The notes beneath the pieces are model-generated. The model worked only from the letters and a program-made list of their open reading frames with translations. It was not told the DNA's origin and ran no database searches. A stretch of DNA of 43,359 nt from positions 1 through 43,359 of the forward strand of contig JAAZAA010000384.1 of NCBI GenBank assembly GCA_012514535.1, in the 5' to 3' direction. This DNA is from Myxococcales bacterium. Its GTDB lineage: Bacteria; Myxococcota_A; Polyangia; Polyangiales; Polyangiaceae. A program made the position numbers and the translations under genes. This document shows, piece by piece, positions 35,492-43,240 of the stretch; positions within the stretch are counted from its first letter, which is position 1, and each line of letters starts with the position of its first letter.

Positions 35492-35972
35492 GACCCATCC
35501 ACGAGCCGACGTGCCTTCGCCGCCGCTGCCCGCCCGTCGCGGTGGAACGGTGCTCACGGGGGCGCGCGCGGGCTCGCGTTTCGAATCGAGAAGGAGTGCT
35601 GAATCGGAGGACGACGTTCTCGGGTGCTTCACCCTGAGCGCAGGGCAGCCGGCGTCCCCCGACGGCACAGGTGCAACCGTCACCGTCTCGACCTGAGAGC
35701 CGACGCAGCGGGCGACGGGGTGGTCGAGAGCTCGCAACGAGTTGATTTCGTAGGATACCGGCGGGAAGCGGAGCCCCGCGTGAGCCACGTCGTGTTTGGC
35801 ACTGCCCGTGCAGGTTGCCCAGGCGTCGAACGAGGAGCGGCGCACGTCTTCGCCGCCGCGCCAGGGAGGGAACGACTCACGGGACCGCGGGATGATCCGC
35901 AGTCTCGGTCGGGGATCCCATCCGAGAGGGGCCAGGGCGCGCGGGGGAGAACGGGGTGCCGATAAGGAGACC
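35492..35972. other. 481-base divergent region between AAA+ regulator and sigma factor
   Basis: Divergent genes flank this gap. It holds a strong -24/-12 element for the sigma factor at 35797-35812 and the AAGGAGA Shine-Dalgarno at 35964-35970. Open frames cross it on both strands, but none has a domain or signal I can recognise. The regulator encoded on the left may bind here to control both genes; no obvious inverted operator was found by eye. Confidence 0.5.
35797..35812 (+). promoter_or_regulatory. Sigma-54 (-24/-12) promoter candidate upstream of the sigma factor gene
   Basis: The sequence TGGCACTGCCCGTGCA matches the sigma-54 consensus TGGCAC-N5-TTGCA at all but one position, with GG (35798-35799) and GC (35810-35811) separated by ten bases as required. 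It lies 160 bases before the sigma-factor ATG and points toward it, so a ~150-base leader would be produced. The promoter call is from sequence alone. Confidence 0.6.
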
Positions 35973-37061
35973 ATGACGACACTTGCATGTCCTCAATCGC
36001 AGCGTTCCCCCGTCGAGCTTCGATCCACGCGAGGGACCGAAGCCCCGGCCCTGCCGGGACCCGATCCAAGAAGCTCGATTCCCGGCGGGACTGCTCCTGA
36101 CGCAGCGGTTCCCGGTCCGTCCGTTCCTGGTGCGGCCGTGTCCGAGGGGACCGTCTCGCGTGAACCCGTCTCCGGTGGACAGGGTCCGGTCGAGCGAGGT
36201 CCCGCAGGTGCGCTTCGGGAGGAGGTGACGAACGAGGCGGTCCCTGCCCCCTCGGGGCGTGCGATCACGACTGCCACGATCGGGGCAGAGCACGACGCCG
36301 CGAAGCCCGTCGAGCCGCCGAAGGCCGAGCGCCCGGAGCGCCTCGACTCGATGCGAGCCGATCGAGACACCTTCGCGCGCTATAGCCCGCTCGTCCGTCG
36401 AATCGCCCTGAGGAGCGTGCGCACCCTGCCTCGCACCTTGACGGTGGACGACATCGTCTCGGCCGGCTGGGTCGGCATGGCGGAAGCCATTCGGCGGCGG
36501 CCCGAGGGCATGCCGGAGGAACAGTTCGAGGCCTACGCTTCGTACCGGATCCGGGGCGCCATCCTCGATTACTTGCGGGCTCTCGATCCCTTGTCGCGGA
36601 AGCTCCGCAACGCAGCGCGGCGCATCACCGCGGCCACGCGGGCCCTGACGCAGGAGCTCGGCCGAACCCCGCGGGACGAGGAGATCGCGCGCAAGCTGGA
36701 GATGCCGATGGCGGAGTATCAGCAGACCCTCCTCGACATCCAGGACGCCGGCTTCGATCGCGTCGACGGAGCGGGCCCCCTCGAGCCGCAGGCGACGAGC
36801 CCGTCTCCCGAGGCGCTGGCGACGAAGAGCGAGCTCGTGGGGAACGTGGCGGGTGCGGTCGAGGAGCTCCCCGAGCGCCTGCAGATCGTGCTGGGGCTCC
36901 ATTACCAGCAGGAGTGCAGCCTCCGGGAGATCGGGGAAATCCTGGGGGTGACCGAGTCGCGTGTCTGTCAGCTCCACGCGGAGGCGCTCCAGCGGCTGCG
37001 CACGCGCCTGGACGGCAAGACGCTGCCGAGCGGCCGCCGGCGCCGCTCGACGTCGAGCTGA
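35973..37061 (+). CDS. FliA/WhiG-family RNA polymerase sigma factor (sigma-28 type)
   Basis: This is a 362-residue sigma factor of the flagellar/sporulation FliA/WhiG group. Residues ~1-125 are a disordered, Pro/Gly/Val-rich leader with repeated PG-x-x-V units, which the usual ~240-residue family lacks. Sigma region 2 starts at FARYSPLVRRIALRS (135-149), with DDIVSAGWVGMAEAI and YASYRIRGAILDYLRALDP; region 3 is around 210-260 (LGRTPRDEEIARKL) and region 4 at 300-345 (LPERLQIVLGLHYQQECSLREIGEILGVTESRVCQL). The ATG is set by an AAGGAGA Shine-Dalgarno (35964-35970), two bases before it. No flagellar genes are in the window, so the regulon is unknown. Divergent from the GAFTGA-less AAA+ regulator and preceded by a sigma-54 promoter match. 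Confidence 0.9.
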   Translation: MTTLACPQSQRSPVELRSTRGTEAPALPGPDPRSSIPGGTAPDAAVPGPSVPGAAVSEGTVSREPVSGGQGPVERGPAGALREEVTNEAVPAPSGRAITTATIGAEHDAAKPVEPPKAERPERLDSMRADRDTFARYSPLVRRIALRSVRTLPRTLTVDDIVSAGWVGMAEAIRRRPEGMPEEQFEAYASYRIRGAILDYLRALDPLSRKLRNAARRITAATRALTQELGRTPRDEEIARKLEMPMAEYQQTLLDIQDAGFDRVDGAGPLEPQATSPSPEALATKSELVGNVAGAVEELPERLQIVLGLHYQQECSLREIGEILGVTESRVCQLHAEALQRLRTRLDGKTLPSGRRRRSTSS

Positions 37062-37085
37062 CCCGAGCTCTGACCTGGCTGCGCG

Positions 37086-38987
37086 CTACTTGCTGGCGCG
37101 ACGCTGGCGGGGCGGGTGGGCTGCGGCAGCTCGCCCGCCCTCTCGAGGATCCGAGTAGGCGAAGGCTTCGCCCCCCGAGAGGAGGATGTTGTTGGCGTCG
37201 CCGATGACGGCGCGCTTCGAGGTCACCTGGTGCCCCCGGGCTCGGAGCGCCCGCTGCACCTCTGCGGAGAGCGGGCGGGTGCGCTCGAAGCCGATCTCGT
37301 CCGGAACGAACCCGTGATGGATTCGTGGGCGATCGATCGCCTCGTCGAGGGGCAAGCCATAGTCGACCAGGTTGGTGAACACCTGCGCGATCGTGTTCGG
37401 GATGGTGTCGCCGCCGGGGCTCCCGAGCACGAGGGCGGGGCGGCCGGAGTCGAGCACCAGGGTGGGGGCCATCGAGCTCGTGGTGCGCTGGCCCCCTCGG
37501 ACGACGTTCTCACCGACGCTGGCGAAGGACGCGGCGGAGTTGTTCAACGGGATCCCGGTCTCGCGGGTGAACACCTTGGCCCCGAAGCTCGCCGAGAGCG
37601 TCATCGTGCAGCTCACGACTCCCCCTGAGGCGTCGGCGACGGAGAAGTGCGTGGTGTGCTCGAGCTCGCGCGTGGCGGCCTCGTACAGGGAGTGCAGGTC
37701 GCGGGACGGGCTGGCCCGTGTGGCGTCGATGGGGTGGGGAGTGAGCCAGGTGGCGGCGTCCAGCCAGCGCTGGCGCTTGCGCTCGAGAGCCTCGGAGGCC
37801 AGGGCGTCGGGATCGAGGACGTGGAAGCGGCGCTCGGCATGGGCGCGGCGCGCGCTCTCGGCCAACAAGTGGAGGGCATCCGGAGAGCCCAGGGGGTGTC
37901 GCCACGCTTGCTGTTCCTGGAGCATGAGCAAGGTCTGAGCGAGGGCGACGCCGCCGGCCGAGGGCGGCGGCATCGTCTCCACGACCCAGCCGCGGTACGG
38001 GAAGCGCAGGGGGCGGCGCACCTTGGCTTCGTAGCTGCTCAGGTCGTCGAGGGTCATGACGCCGTGGGGGCCCAAGGAGTCGACCAAGTCCTTCGCGGTC
38101 GGGCCGCGATAGAAGCCCGCGGGGCCCTCCTTGGCGATCCGCTCCAGGGCGAGGGCCATGCCCGGCAACTGGACGGTCGCGCCCGCCTTCACCGGCCCGT
38201 TCGTGCGAGGGTCGCCGAAGGCTTTGCGGGCGACCTCGTCCTTGCTCAGGTGGGCCCAGGACCAGCCGATCGTCTTGGCTTGGCGCGCACCGATGCGGTG
38301 ACCGTCCCGGGCGAGGCGGAGGGCGGGCTCCACGACGGCGCTCCAGGGCAAGACACCGTGACGTTGGTGGGCGAGGTGGAGTCCGGCGACGCTGCCCGGG
38401 ACTCCGACCGCGGCGCCGTCCCGAGCCCGGCGCGCGATCATCGCGTCGAAGCGCTCGCGGGTGAGGCCGCGCGGGGCGGTCTCGCGGAAATCGATCGCCT
38501 CCGTCGGTCCGTCGAGGCGCAGGAGCATGAAGCCTCCGCCGCCGATGTTTCCGGCGCTCGGGTGGGTGACCGCCAGCGCGAACCCCACCGCGACGGCCGC
38601 GTCGACCGCGTTCCCGCCCAGCTCCAACATGCGGACGCCTGCCTGCGTCGCCTGGTCCTCCACGGAGGTGACGACCCCGTGCTTGCCGGAGACGACGCGC
38701 TTGCCGCCGGGCGACAGCCGTGTCTCGGGCACCAGGGCGTCCAGCGCGGCGTCCACCCCGTCGGTGACGGGGACGTCGATCTCGGAGGATCCCGAGGACG
38801 AGGTGTCCTTGGCTCGAGGGGGCGCGGCGGCCTCCGGGGGGACGGTGGGAGCCTCCGCCGGACGGCTGCAGGCGCAAAGCAATCCCAGCAGTCCCAGCCA
38901 GCTCCGCGCGCGGAGGCCGCGGCGGCCCTCGAGGGGCCGAAGGGAAGGGGACTCGACGGTTGGGTAGGCTGCGATCCGACTCTTCAC
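37086..38987 (-). CDS. ggt: Gamma-glutamyltranspeptidase (lipoprotein)
   Basis: This enzyme hydrolyses or transfers the gamma-glutamyl group of glutathione in the periplasm after self-cleavage. The 633-residue precursor starts with a GTG preceded by the Shine-Dalgarno GGAGAGGAG. A signal with lipobox LLCAC (Cys40) follows, so the mature protein may be membrane-anchored rather than freely periplasmic. GGT marks are GVVTSVEDQATQAGVRMLELGGNAVDAAVA, HPSAGNIGGGGFML, FRETAP, MPPPSAGGVAL, the autocleavage site EHTTHFSVAD (Thr445 becomes the nucleophile), PLNNSAASF and SSMAPTLVL/LGSPGGDTIPN. The gene is convergent with the sigma factor, only 24 bases away, and divergent from moaB. Confidence 0.95.
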   Translation of the reverse strand: MKSRIAAYPTVESPSLRPLEGRRGLRARSWLGLLGLLCACSRPAEAPTVPPEAAAPPRAKDTSSSGSSEIDVPVTDGVDAALDALVPETRLSPGGKRVVSGKHGVVTSVEDQATQAGVRMLELGGNAVDAAVAVGFALAVTHPSAGNIGGGGFMLLRLDGPTEAIDFRETAPRGLTRERFDAMIARRARDGAAVGVPGSVAGLHLAHQRHGVLPWSAVVEPALRLARDGHRIGARQAKTIGWSWAHLSKDEVARKAFGDPRTNGPVKAGATVQLPGMALALERIAKEGPAGFYRGPTAKDLVDSLGPHGVMTLDDLSSYEAKVRRPLRFPYRGWVVETMPPPSAGGVALAQTLLMLQEQQAWRHPLGSPDALHLLAESARRAHAERRFHVLDPDALASEALERKRQRWLDAATWLTPHPIDATRASPSRDLHSLYEAATRELEHTTHFSVADASGGVVSCTMTLSASFGAKVFTRETGIPLNNSAASFASVGENVVRGGQRTTSSMAPTLVLDSGRPALVLGSPGGDTIPNTIAQVFTNLVDYGLPLDEAIDRPRIHHGFVPDEIGFERTRPLSAEVQRALRARGHQVTSKRAVIGDANNILLSGGEAFAYSDPREGGRAAAAHPPRQRRASK

Positions 38988-39031
38988 TAGACTCCTCTCC
39001 TGTGGACGGCTTCAGGCGATCGGGTGAGCAC

Positions 39032-39121
39032 GTCCCGTGCGAACGGGTCCCGTGCGAGCAGGTTCCGCGTTGGAGTGACCAGGCGCTCTGGTGGAGCGCT
39101 TCGTGCCGAGAGCAGGTTCCG
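39032..39121. repeat. Short direct repeats in the ggt-moaB intergenic region
   Basis: GTCCCGTGCGA occurs at 39032-39042 and 39047-39057, and GAGCAGGTTCCG at 39056-39067 and 39110-39121. They lie upstream of both divergent genes, so could be a repeated regulator site, or simple slippage. Confidence 0.5.
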
Positions 39122-39123
39122 TG

Positions 39124-39693
39124 ATGAAACGAGCGAGTAGCGCATCAGATCCCGAGGTGGGGGGCAACGCCGAGACGCCCGAGAGCCTCGGCGTCGCGGT
39201 GTTGACGGTGAGCGACACCCGCACCCTCGAGACGGATCGGAGCGGCGTGGCCATCTGTGAGCTGCTGGAGGCGGCGGGCCATCGGGTCCTGGATCGACGG
39301 ATCGTCACGGACGACGTCGAGGCCATCCGGGGGGTGCTCCGTCGCTGGATGGACGACGACGGGATCCAGGCCATGCTGGTGACGGGGGGGACCGGCATCA
39401 CGGAGCGTGATGTCACACCGGAGGCGATCGCGCCGCTCGTGACGAAGCCCATCCCGGGCTTCGGAGAGCTTTTCCGTTGGCTCAGCTACGCGGACATCGG
39501 GGCTGCCACGATCCAGTCACGAGCCGACGCGGGGCTCTGCGGGCGCACGCTTCTGTTCTCCCTGCCTGGCTCGCCGGGCGCGGTGCGGCTCGCCCTCGAG
39601 AAGATCATCCTCCCCCAGCTCGATTCGCGGACGCGCCCCTGCAACTTCCCGCGGCTGTTCCCTCGGCTCGGAAAAGCAGGGGAGTCCCAGTAG
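39124..39693 (+). CDS. moaB: Molybdenum cofactor biosynthesis protein MoaB/MogA family
   Basis: This is a 189-residue protein of the MoaB/MogA fold, which adenylylates molybdopterin or helps insert molybdenum. The MoaB marks are [36 protein letters not shown] (the binding loop), [33 protein letters not shown], and the C-terminal [12 protein letters not shown] that matches the E. coli MoaB end. Start is the ATG at 39124 with GAGAGCAGG about eight bases upstream; a GTG 33 bases earlier is in frame. No other molybdopterin genes are nearby. Confidence 0.92.
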   Translation: MKRASSASDPEVGGNAETPESLGVAVLTVSDTRTLETDRSGVAICELLEAAGHRVLDRRIVTDDVEAIRGVLRRWMDDDGIQAMLVTGGTGITERDVTPEAIAPLVTKPIPGFGELFRWLSYADIGAATIQSRADAGLCGRTLLFSLPGSPGAVRLALEKIILPQLDSRTRPCNFPRLFPRLGKAGESQ

Positions 39694-39729
39694 GGCACCC
39701 ATCGCCGAGCAGCCGACGCGAGGCGGCCG

Positions 39730-39768
39730 CAGGACCCAGTCGCAGGACCCAGTCGCAGGACCCAGTCG
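39730..39768. repeat. Three tandem copies of a 13-bp unit
   Basis: CAGGACCCAGTCG is repeated exactly three times (39730-39742, 39743-39755, 39756-39768) in the 190-base gap between moaB and the convergent glycosyltransferase. Further on, ATCGCCTTCGCA also occurs twice near 39799-39823. The gap contains no gene. Confidence 0.9.
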
Positions 39769-39883
39769 CGGAGCGCGATTCTGCAGCGATCCGGGCATCG
39801 CCTTCGCAATCGCCTTCGCATCGGCCTCGTTTCGAGCCGCGGCAGCCCCACCGGATCGATGGGCGAGTCCGATCGAGACTCCG

Positions 39884-40936
39884 TCACCCGGAGGTTCCCG
39901 TCAGCCACAGATCGGCGTCGCTCCGGGCCCACTCCGCGAGGTCGCCGCAGGGCGCGGCCACGACGGGTATCCCGAGCGCACGCGCCTCGCGGATGACCGT
40001 CGGGGCGCCCTCCAGGCGCGACGCAGAGACCACCACGTCCGCAGCGCGCATCCACGTGAGTGCCTCCGGGCGAGGAAGCTGTCCGGGAAACTCGACTTCC
40101 GGGAAGCGGGCGACCAGCTCGTCGAGCTCCGGACCTGTGCCGAGGACGACGGCTCGCGCGCGCGGGACGAGGAGAGCTCCGCCGAGCGCCACGTCCACGC
40201 GCTTGCCTCGGACGAGCCGCCCGACGATCACGATCAGCCGATCGGTGTCTCGTACGCCGAGCTGTCCCCGCGCCGCCAAGCGAGACGGTAACGCTGGCAG
40301 CTCGATGGCGGCGGGACGGATGCTGCTGTGTGCCTCGATGGCCTGGCGCAGGGCGCTCGTCATCCCTGCGGCGCCGAGCAGCTCGTCGCGGAGCGCGCGA
40401 GACACGAAGCGCAGGTGCAGGGGCGGCCGACAGAGCTGCGCCAGGAGCCGATTGCGGAGGAGCGCGGGCGCCCGGAGCAGGAGGCGTACGTCGCTGCCGT
40501 GGGCCACGACCTCTGCCGTCCCCTGCGCGCCTAGCAACCTTCGCAGGCGCCGTTCGCTGCCGGGACCGCCGCTCAAGATGGGCCAGCCGCTCGGGACCAC
40601 CCAGTGAGCGAAGACGCGATCCAGCGGCGCCAGGCGGTCGAGCTCCGCCCGTGCTCGCGTCACCGTCGGCAGCAGCTCGACGCCCCGGCGCGGATCCTCG
40701 CGCAGGCGCGTCAACGCTCCAGGCCACCCGAAGAGCCGCTCGCCCCCCAACGCGATCACGGAGCAGCCTGCGGGTCGATGCAAGGTGCGCCCGGGCGCAA
40801 GGACGGTGACGTCCCAGCCGTCTCGCAGGAGCTCCTGGACCTCGGCGGCCACGAAATGGCCGGCGCCGTCCTCGGCGTGGCTCGGCCAGGACGTCGTGAT
40901 CACCGCTGCCCGACGGCGGGGGGGGCGAGCGGTCAT
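39884..40936 (-). CDS. Glycosyltransferase family 4-like protein
   Basis: This 350-residue protein has a GT-B fold and probably transfers a sugar to a lipid or polysaccharide acceptor. The N-terminal half shows VITTSWPSHAEDGAGHFVAAEVQEL, LRDGWDVTVLAPG, and the acceptor-binding HGSDV. The C-terminal half has VIVGRLVRGKRVDVAL, AVVLGTGPELDEL, PRPEALTWMRAADVVVSASRLEG and the donor-binding motif [22 protein letters not shown], as in GT4 enzymes. The donor sugar is not indicated. The start at 40936 lies six bases after the DUF971 stop, so the two are in one transcription unit. Confidence 0.9.
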   Translation of the reverse strand: MTARPPRRRAAVITTSWPSHAEDGAGHFVAAEVQELLRDGWDVTVLAPGRTLHRPAGCSVIALGGERLFGWPGALTRLREDPRRGVELLPTVTRARAELDRLAPLDRVFAHWVVPSGWPILSGGPGSERRLRRLLGAQGTAEVVAHGSDVRLLLRAPALLRNRLLAQLCRPPLHLRFVSRALRDELLGAAGMTSALRQAIEAHSSIRPAAIELPALPSRLAARGQLGVRDTDRLIVIVGRLVRGKRVDVALGGALLVPRARAVVLGTGPELDELVARFPEVEFPGQLPRPEALTWMRAADVVVSASRLEGAPTVIREARALGIPVVAAPCGDLAEWARSDADLWLTGTSG

Positions 40937-40942
40937 GCCGGG

Positions 40943-41299
40943 TCAGCCGATGCGGGGCAGGACGTTCCGCGCCCGAACCGCCTCTTCGCCTTCCGCTTCG
41001 ATGAGGTCGCCGAGGCCGCGGAGGTAGGTGAAGGTGTAGATGCCGGTGCTATGGCCGTCGCCCCAACTCAGCCCGAGGGCGTAGTTCCCGACTCGGCTGA
41101 TTTCACGGAGTTCCAGGTTCCTGCCCTCCTGGAAGCGGAGCTCCCCCGAGTGGCCCTGACAGCCCGCGCAGGGGCAATAGCCACGGAGTAGCTCGTGGGG
41201 GAGGCGGGTGCGGTGGCCGTCTGCCCAGGAGACGGTGAGCTCGCGAGCTCCGTAGGGGGCCTGGACACCAACGGGGCGGTACCGGGGATCGTCGGTCAT
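40943..41299 (-). CDS. DUF971 domain protein
   Basis: This is a small 118-residue protein of the DUF971 (gamma-butyrobetaine hydroxylase N-terminal-like) family. Typical marks are LTVSWADGHRTRLPHELLRGYCPCAGCQGH, with a C-x-C-x2-C metal-like cluster, and ISRVGNYALGLSWGDGHSTGIYTFTYLR. These proteins often accompany iron-sulfur or metal trafficking genes, but the role here is unknown. The start at 41299 is used because the longer frame to 41494 overlaps the opposite-strand rpsU and lacks a family match. It is divergent from rpsU and co-directional with the glycosyltransferase. Confidence 0.85.
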   Translation of the reverse strand: MTDDPRYRPVGVQAPYGARELTVSWADGHRTRLPHELLRGYCPCAGCQGHSGELRFQEGRNLELREISRVGNYALGLSWGDGHSTGIYTFTYLRGLGDLIEAEGEEAVRARNVLPRIG

Positions 41300-41353
41300 G
41301 AGGGGGGCTTTCCAGTTGCGTCGGCCCGTGGTGTCTGGCATATCCACGCGCCC

Positions 41354-41587
41354 GTGGCGAATCCTAGCGAAGCAGTTCAGTGCAAACCCCTCGAAGTCCA
41401 GGTCGGAGACAAGGGCATCGAGCGAGCGATCAAGCATCTCAAGCGCAAGATGGCCGGTGAAGGCATCCTGCGCGAGCTCAAGCGCCGACGTCATTTCATG
41501 AAGCCGTCGGTCAAGCGCCGCAAGAAGATGAGCGAAGCCGCTCGTCGGCGTCGCAAGCGCGCGCGCATGGAAATCGAGCGCATTTGA
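41354..41587 (+). CDS. rpsU: 30S ribosomal protein bS21 (start uncertain)
   Basis: bS21 is a small, basic 30S subunit protein that helps initiation at weak Shine-Dalgarno sites. The recognisable core is KPLEVQVGDKGIERAIKHLKRKMAGEGILRELKRRRHF, followed by a basic tail (MKPSVKRRKKMSEAARRRRKRARMEIERI). From the GTG at 41354 the protein is 77 residues; the family core begins at about residue 11 and no ATG or other start codon is available nearer. No Shine-Dalgarno precedes this GTG. A TATAAT-poor CATATC hexamer lies nine bases upstream, so a leaderless or unusual start is possible. It is divergent from the DUF971 gene, 54 bases away. Confidence 0.9.
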   Translation: MANPSEAVQCKPLEVQVGDKGIERAIKHLKRKMAGEGILRELKRRRHFMKPSVKRRKKMSEAARRRRKRARMEIERI

Positions 41588-41898
41588 GCGCAGCGCTCGG
41601 GAGCTGGTCCCGGATGCCCGCGGCGCGGGTGCGCCCGTCGAGCTCCGCGGGCAGCCTGGGCTCTTGAACCACCAACGGTGCCGGGAGGCCCGCTGCGTCG
41701 CGGCGGGCCCCGAGCGGGTGGAGGCGCGTCGATCCGAGGACGACGCGTCGCCCGTTTCATCGTGTTCAGGGTTCGTCGATGACTCGTGATTCGTCCTGGG
41801 CTCGTGGTGCGGCGAGGACGTCCGGCACCTCGGCGCAGCGGCGCCCCAGGGGCGCGGAAACTTGGCCGCGCGGAGCGCGAGTCCCTACTAGGGAGAGC
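41588..41898. other. 311-base region after rpsU
   Basis: Two hairpins lie here: GGCCCGC/GCGGGCC (41687-41709) and CGCGTCG/CGACGCG (41725-41747), the second followed by CCCGTTTC. Either could terminate rpsU weakly. GGGAGA at 41891-41896 is the ribosome binding site of the next gene. No gene is visible. Confidence 0.4.
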
Positions 41899-43212
41899 AT
41901 GCCCGCAGCGACGGCTCCAGTTGACGCTGAAGCTCTCCGCCCGCCCGTCCGCCTCCGGACCATCCTGGCCGTCCTCGTGCTCGCCGCCGTCGGGTTCTGG
42001 GTCCACCCCAGGGCCACCGCGGCGTGGCAGCTGCATCACCTGGCGAACAGCTACGCCGACTACGCCGCCTGCATGGTGGGTCCGACGGGCCCGACGCTGC
42101 TGCGGGACAATCCGTCGGAGTTCGCGCGGCTCATCGAGCGCCGCCTGGTGGGGGCTCGCCCCACGGACGCGCCGTTCCGAGCCTGCGCGAAGCTCGCGGA
42201 GCGCAGCGGCGCCGATCACGAGACCCTGCGCGCCCACGAGCTGACCGCGGAGAGCTTCGTCGAGTATGGCGGCATCGCCGCGGACGTCGCAGCGAACGGG
42301 GGAGCGGCGCCGTCGAGCTCCCGGCTGGCGCTGAAGACGGAGACGCTCGCCCGCCTCGCGAGCGGAGCGTGGCCCTTCGTGCGATCGGGCTACACGCGCC
42401 TGGTCAAACCCTCGAGTCACGCCAAGGAGGCCGTGCATCCCGTGGCGCCCCCGAGCCCGGGGGTGGGATCGGGCCTCCCCGCGGGGCGCACGGGGAGCCG
42501 CGCGGCGGCGCTACGCGGCAAGACCTGGATCGCGGCCTTCGGGACGGGGGCCAACCTGACCGCCTACGCGTCCACCGACAAGGGGGTGACCTGGCAGGTG
42601 ACGCGAGCGAGCGAGGCCTCGGAGTTCGCGGACGGGTGCCCCGTCGACGAACACGGTCGTGCCTTCAGCTTCTCCGTCGACGGCGCTACCGGGCGCACGG
42701 TGGTGGTGTCCCTCGGCCCCGAGACGGCGCCCTACGCGGCGGAGCTTGCCGAAGGGGACGAGCGCATCCTCGCCGCCACCTGCGACAGCCGCGCCCTCGT
42801 GGTGGCGCTCCAGAAGGAAGCCCAGACGGCGACGCCGGTGCCCCCTGCCGCTCACCTGCGGCTCTGCCCCTACCGCAAACCGTGCCGCGACATGGCCCTC
42901 CCCGAGTGGGGACAACGCGGGCTCCGTCAGCCCTTCGACGTGGCGCGGGTCGGGGGCACGACCGTCGTCGCCGCCGCCGCCCACGGGATCACGCGGGTGA
43001 GCTCCACCCGGGACGATGGCCGCACCTGGACGCCTCCGGCGGTGGCCTTCGATCGCCATAGCGGACTGGAGGAGGGACTCGAGATGCCTCCACCTCACCG
43101 TTTGCTCACGGTGGGCGAGCGCGTCCTGCTCTACGGCGGCGGACGGACCCAGGACGAAGCGTACTGGCTGCTCGTGTCGGACGATCACGGCGCCAGCTTC
43201 CGGACCCCGTGA
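41899..43212 (+). CDS. Membrane-anchored protein with Asp-box (BNR) repeats
   Basis: I do not recognise the family name. The 437-residue product has a Pro-rich cytoplasmic start, one transmembrane helix at residues ~24-40 (ILAVLVLAAVGFWV), then a helical section (~45-190) and a beta-rich C-terminal region. The latter holds Asp-box-like units, STDKGVTW, TRDDGRTW and SDDHGASF, as found in sialidase-type beta-propellers; here they are too few to prove enzymatic function. The ATG at 41899 is preceded by GGGAG; a longer frame to 41779 has no signal or Shine-Dalgarno. The protein is probably anchored with its C-terminus outside. A 20-bp tandem repeat begins 28 bases after its stop. Confidence 0.72.
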   Translation: MPAATAPVDAEALRPPVRLRTILAVLVLAAVGFWVHPRATAAWQLHHLANSYADYAACMVGPTGPTLLRDNPSEFARLIERRLVGARPTDAPFRACAKLAERSGADHETLRAHELTAESFVEYGGIAADVAANGGAAPSSSRLALKTETLARLASGAWPFVRSGYTRLVKPSSHAKEAVHPVAPPSPGVGSGLPAGRTGSRAAALRGKTWIAAFGTGANLTAYASTDKGVTWQVTRASEASEFADGCPVDEHGRAFSFSVDGATGRTVVVSLGPETAPYAAELAEGDERILAATCDSRALVVALQKEAQTATPVPPAAHLRLCPYRKPCRDMALPEWGQRGLRQPFDVARVGGTTVVAAAAHGITRVSSTRDDGRTWTPPAVAFDRHSGLEEGLEMPPPHRLLTVGERVLLYGGGRTQDEAYWLLVSDDHGASFRTP

Positions 43213-43240
43213 AGCACCGAGCTTCGTGAACGGCAGCGGC

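Noticed and set aside
35492-35974. Longer N-terminus for the GAFTGA-less AAA+ regulator, giving 521 residues
   Set aside because: The extra 161 residues show no receiver, PAS or other domain, and they would cover the sigma-54-type promoter and most of the divergent region.
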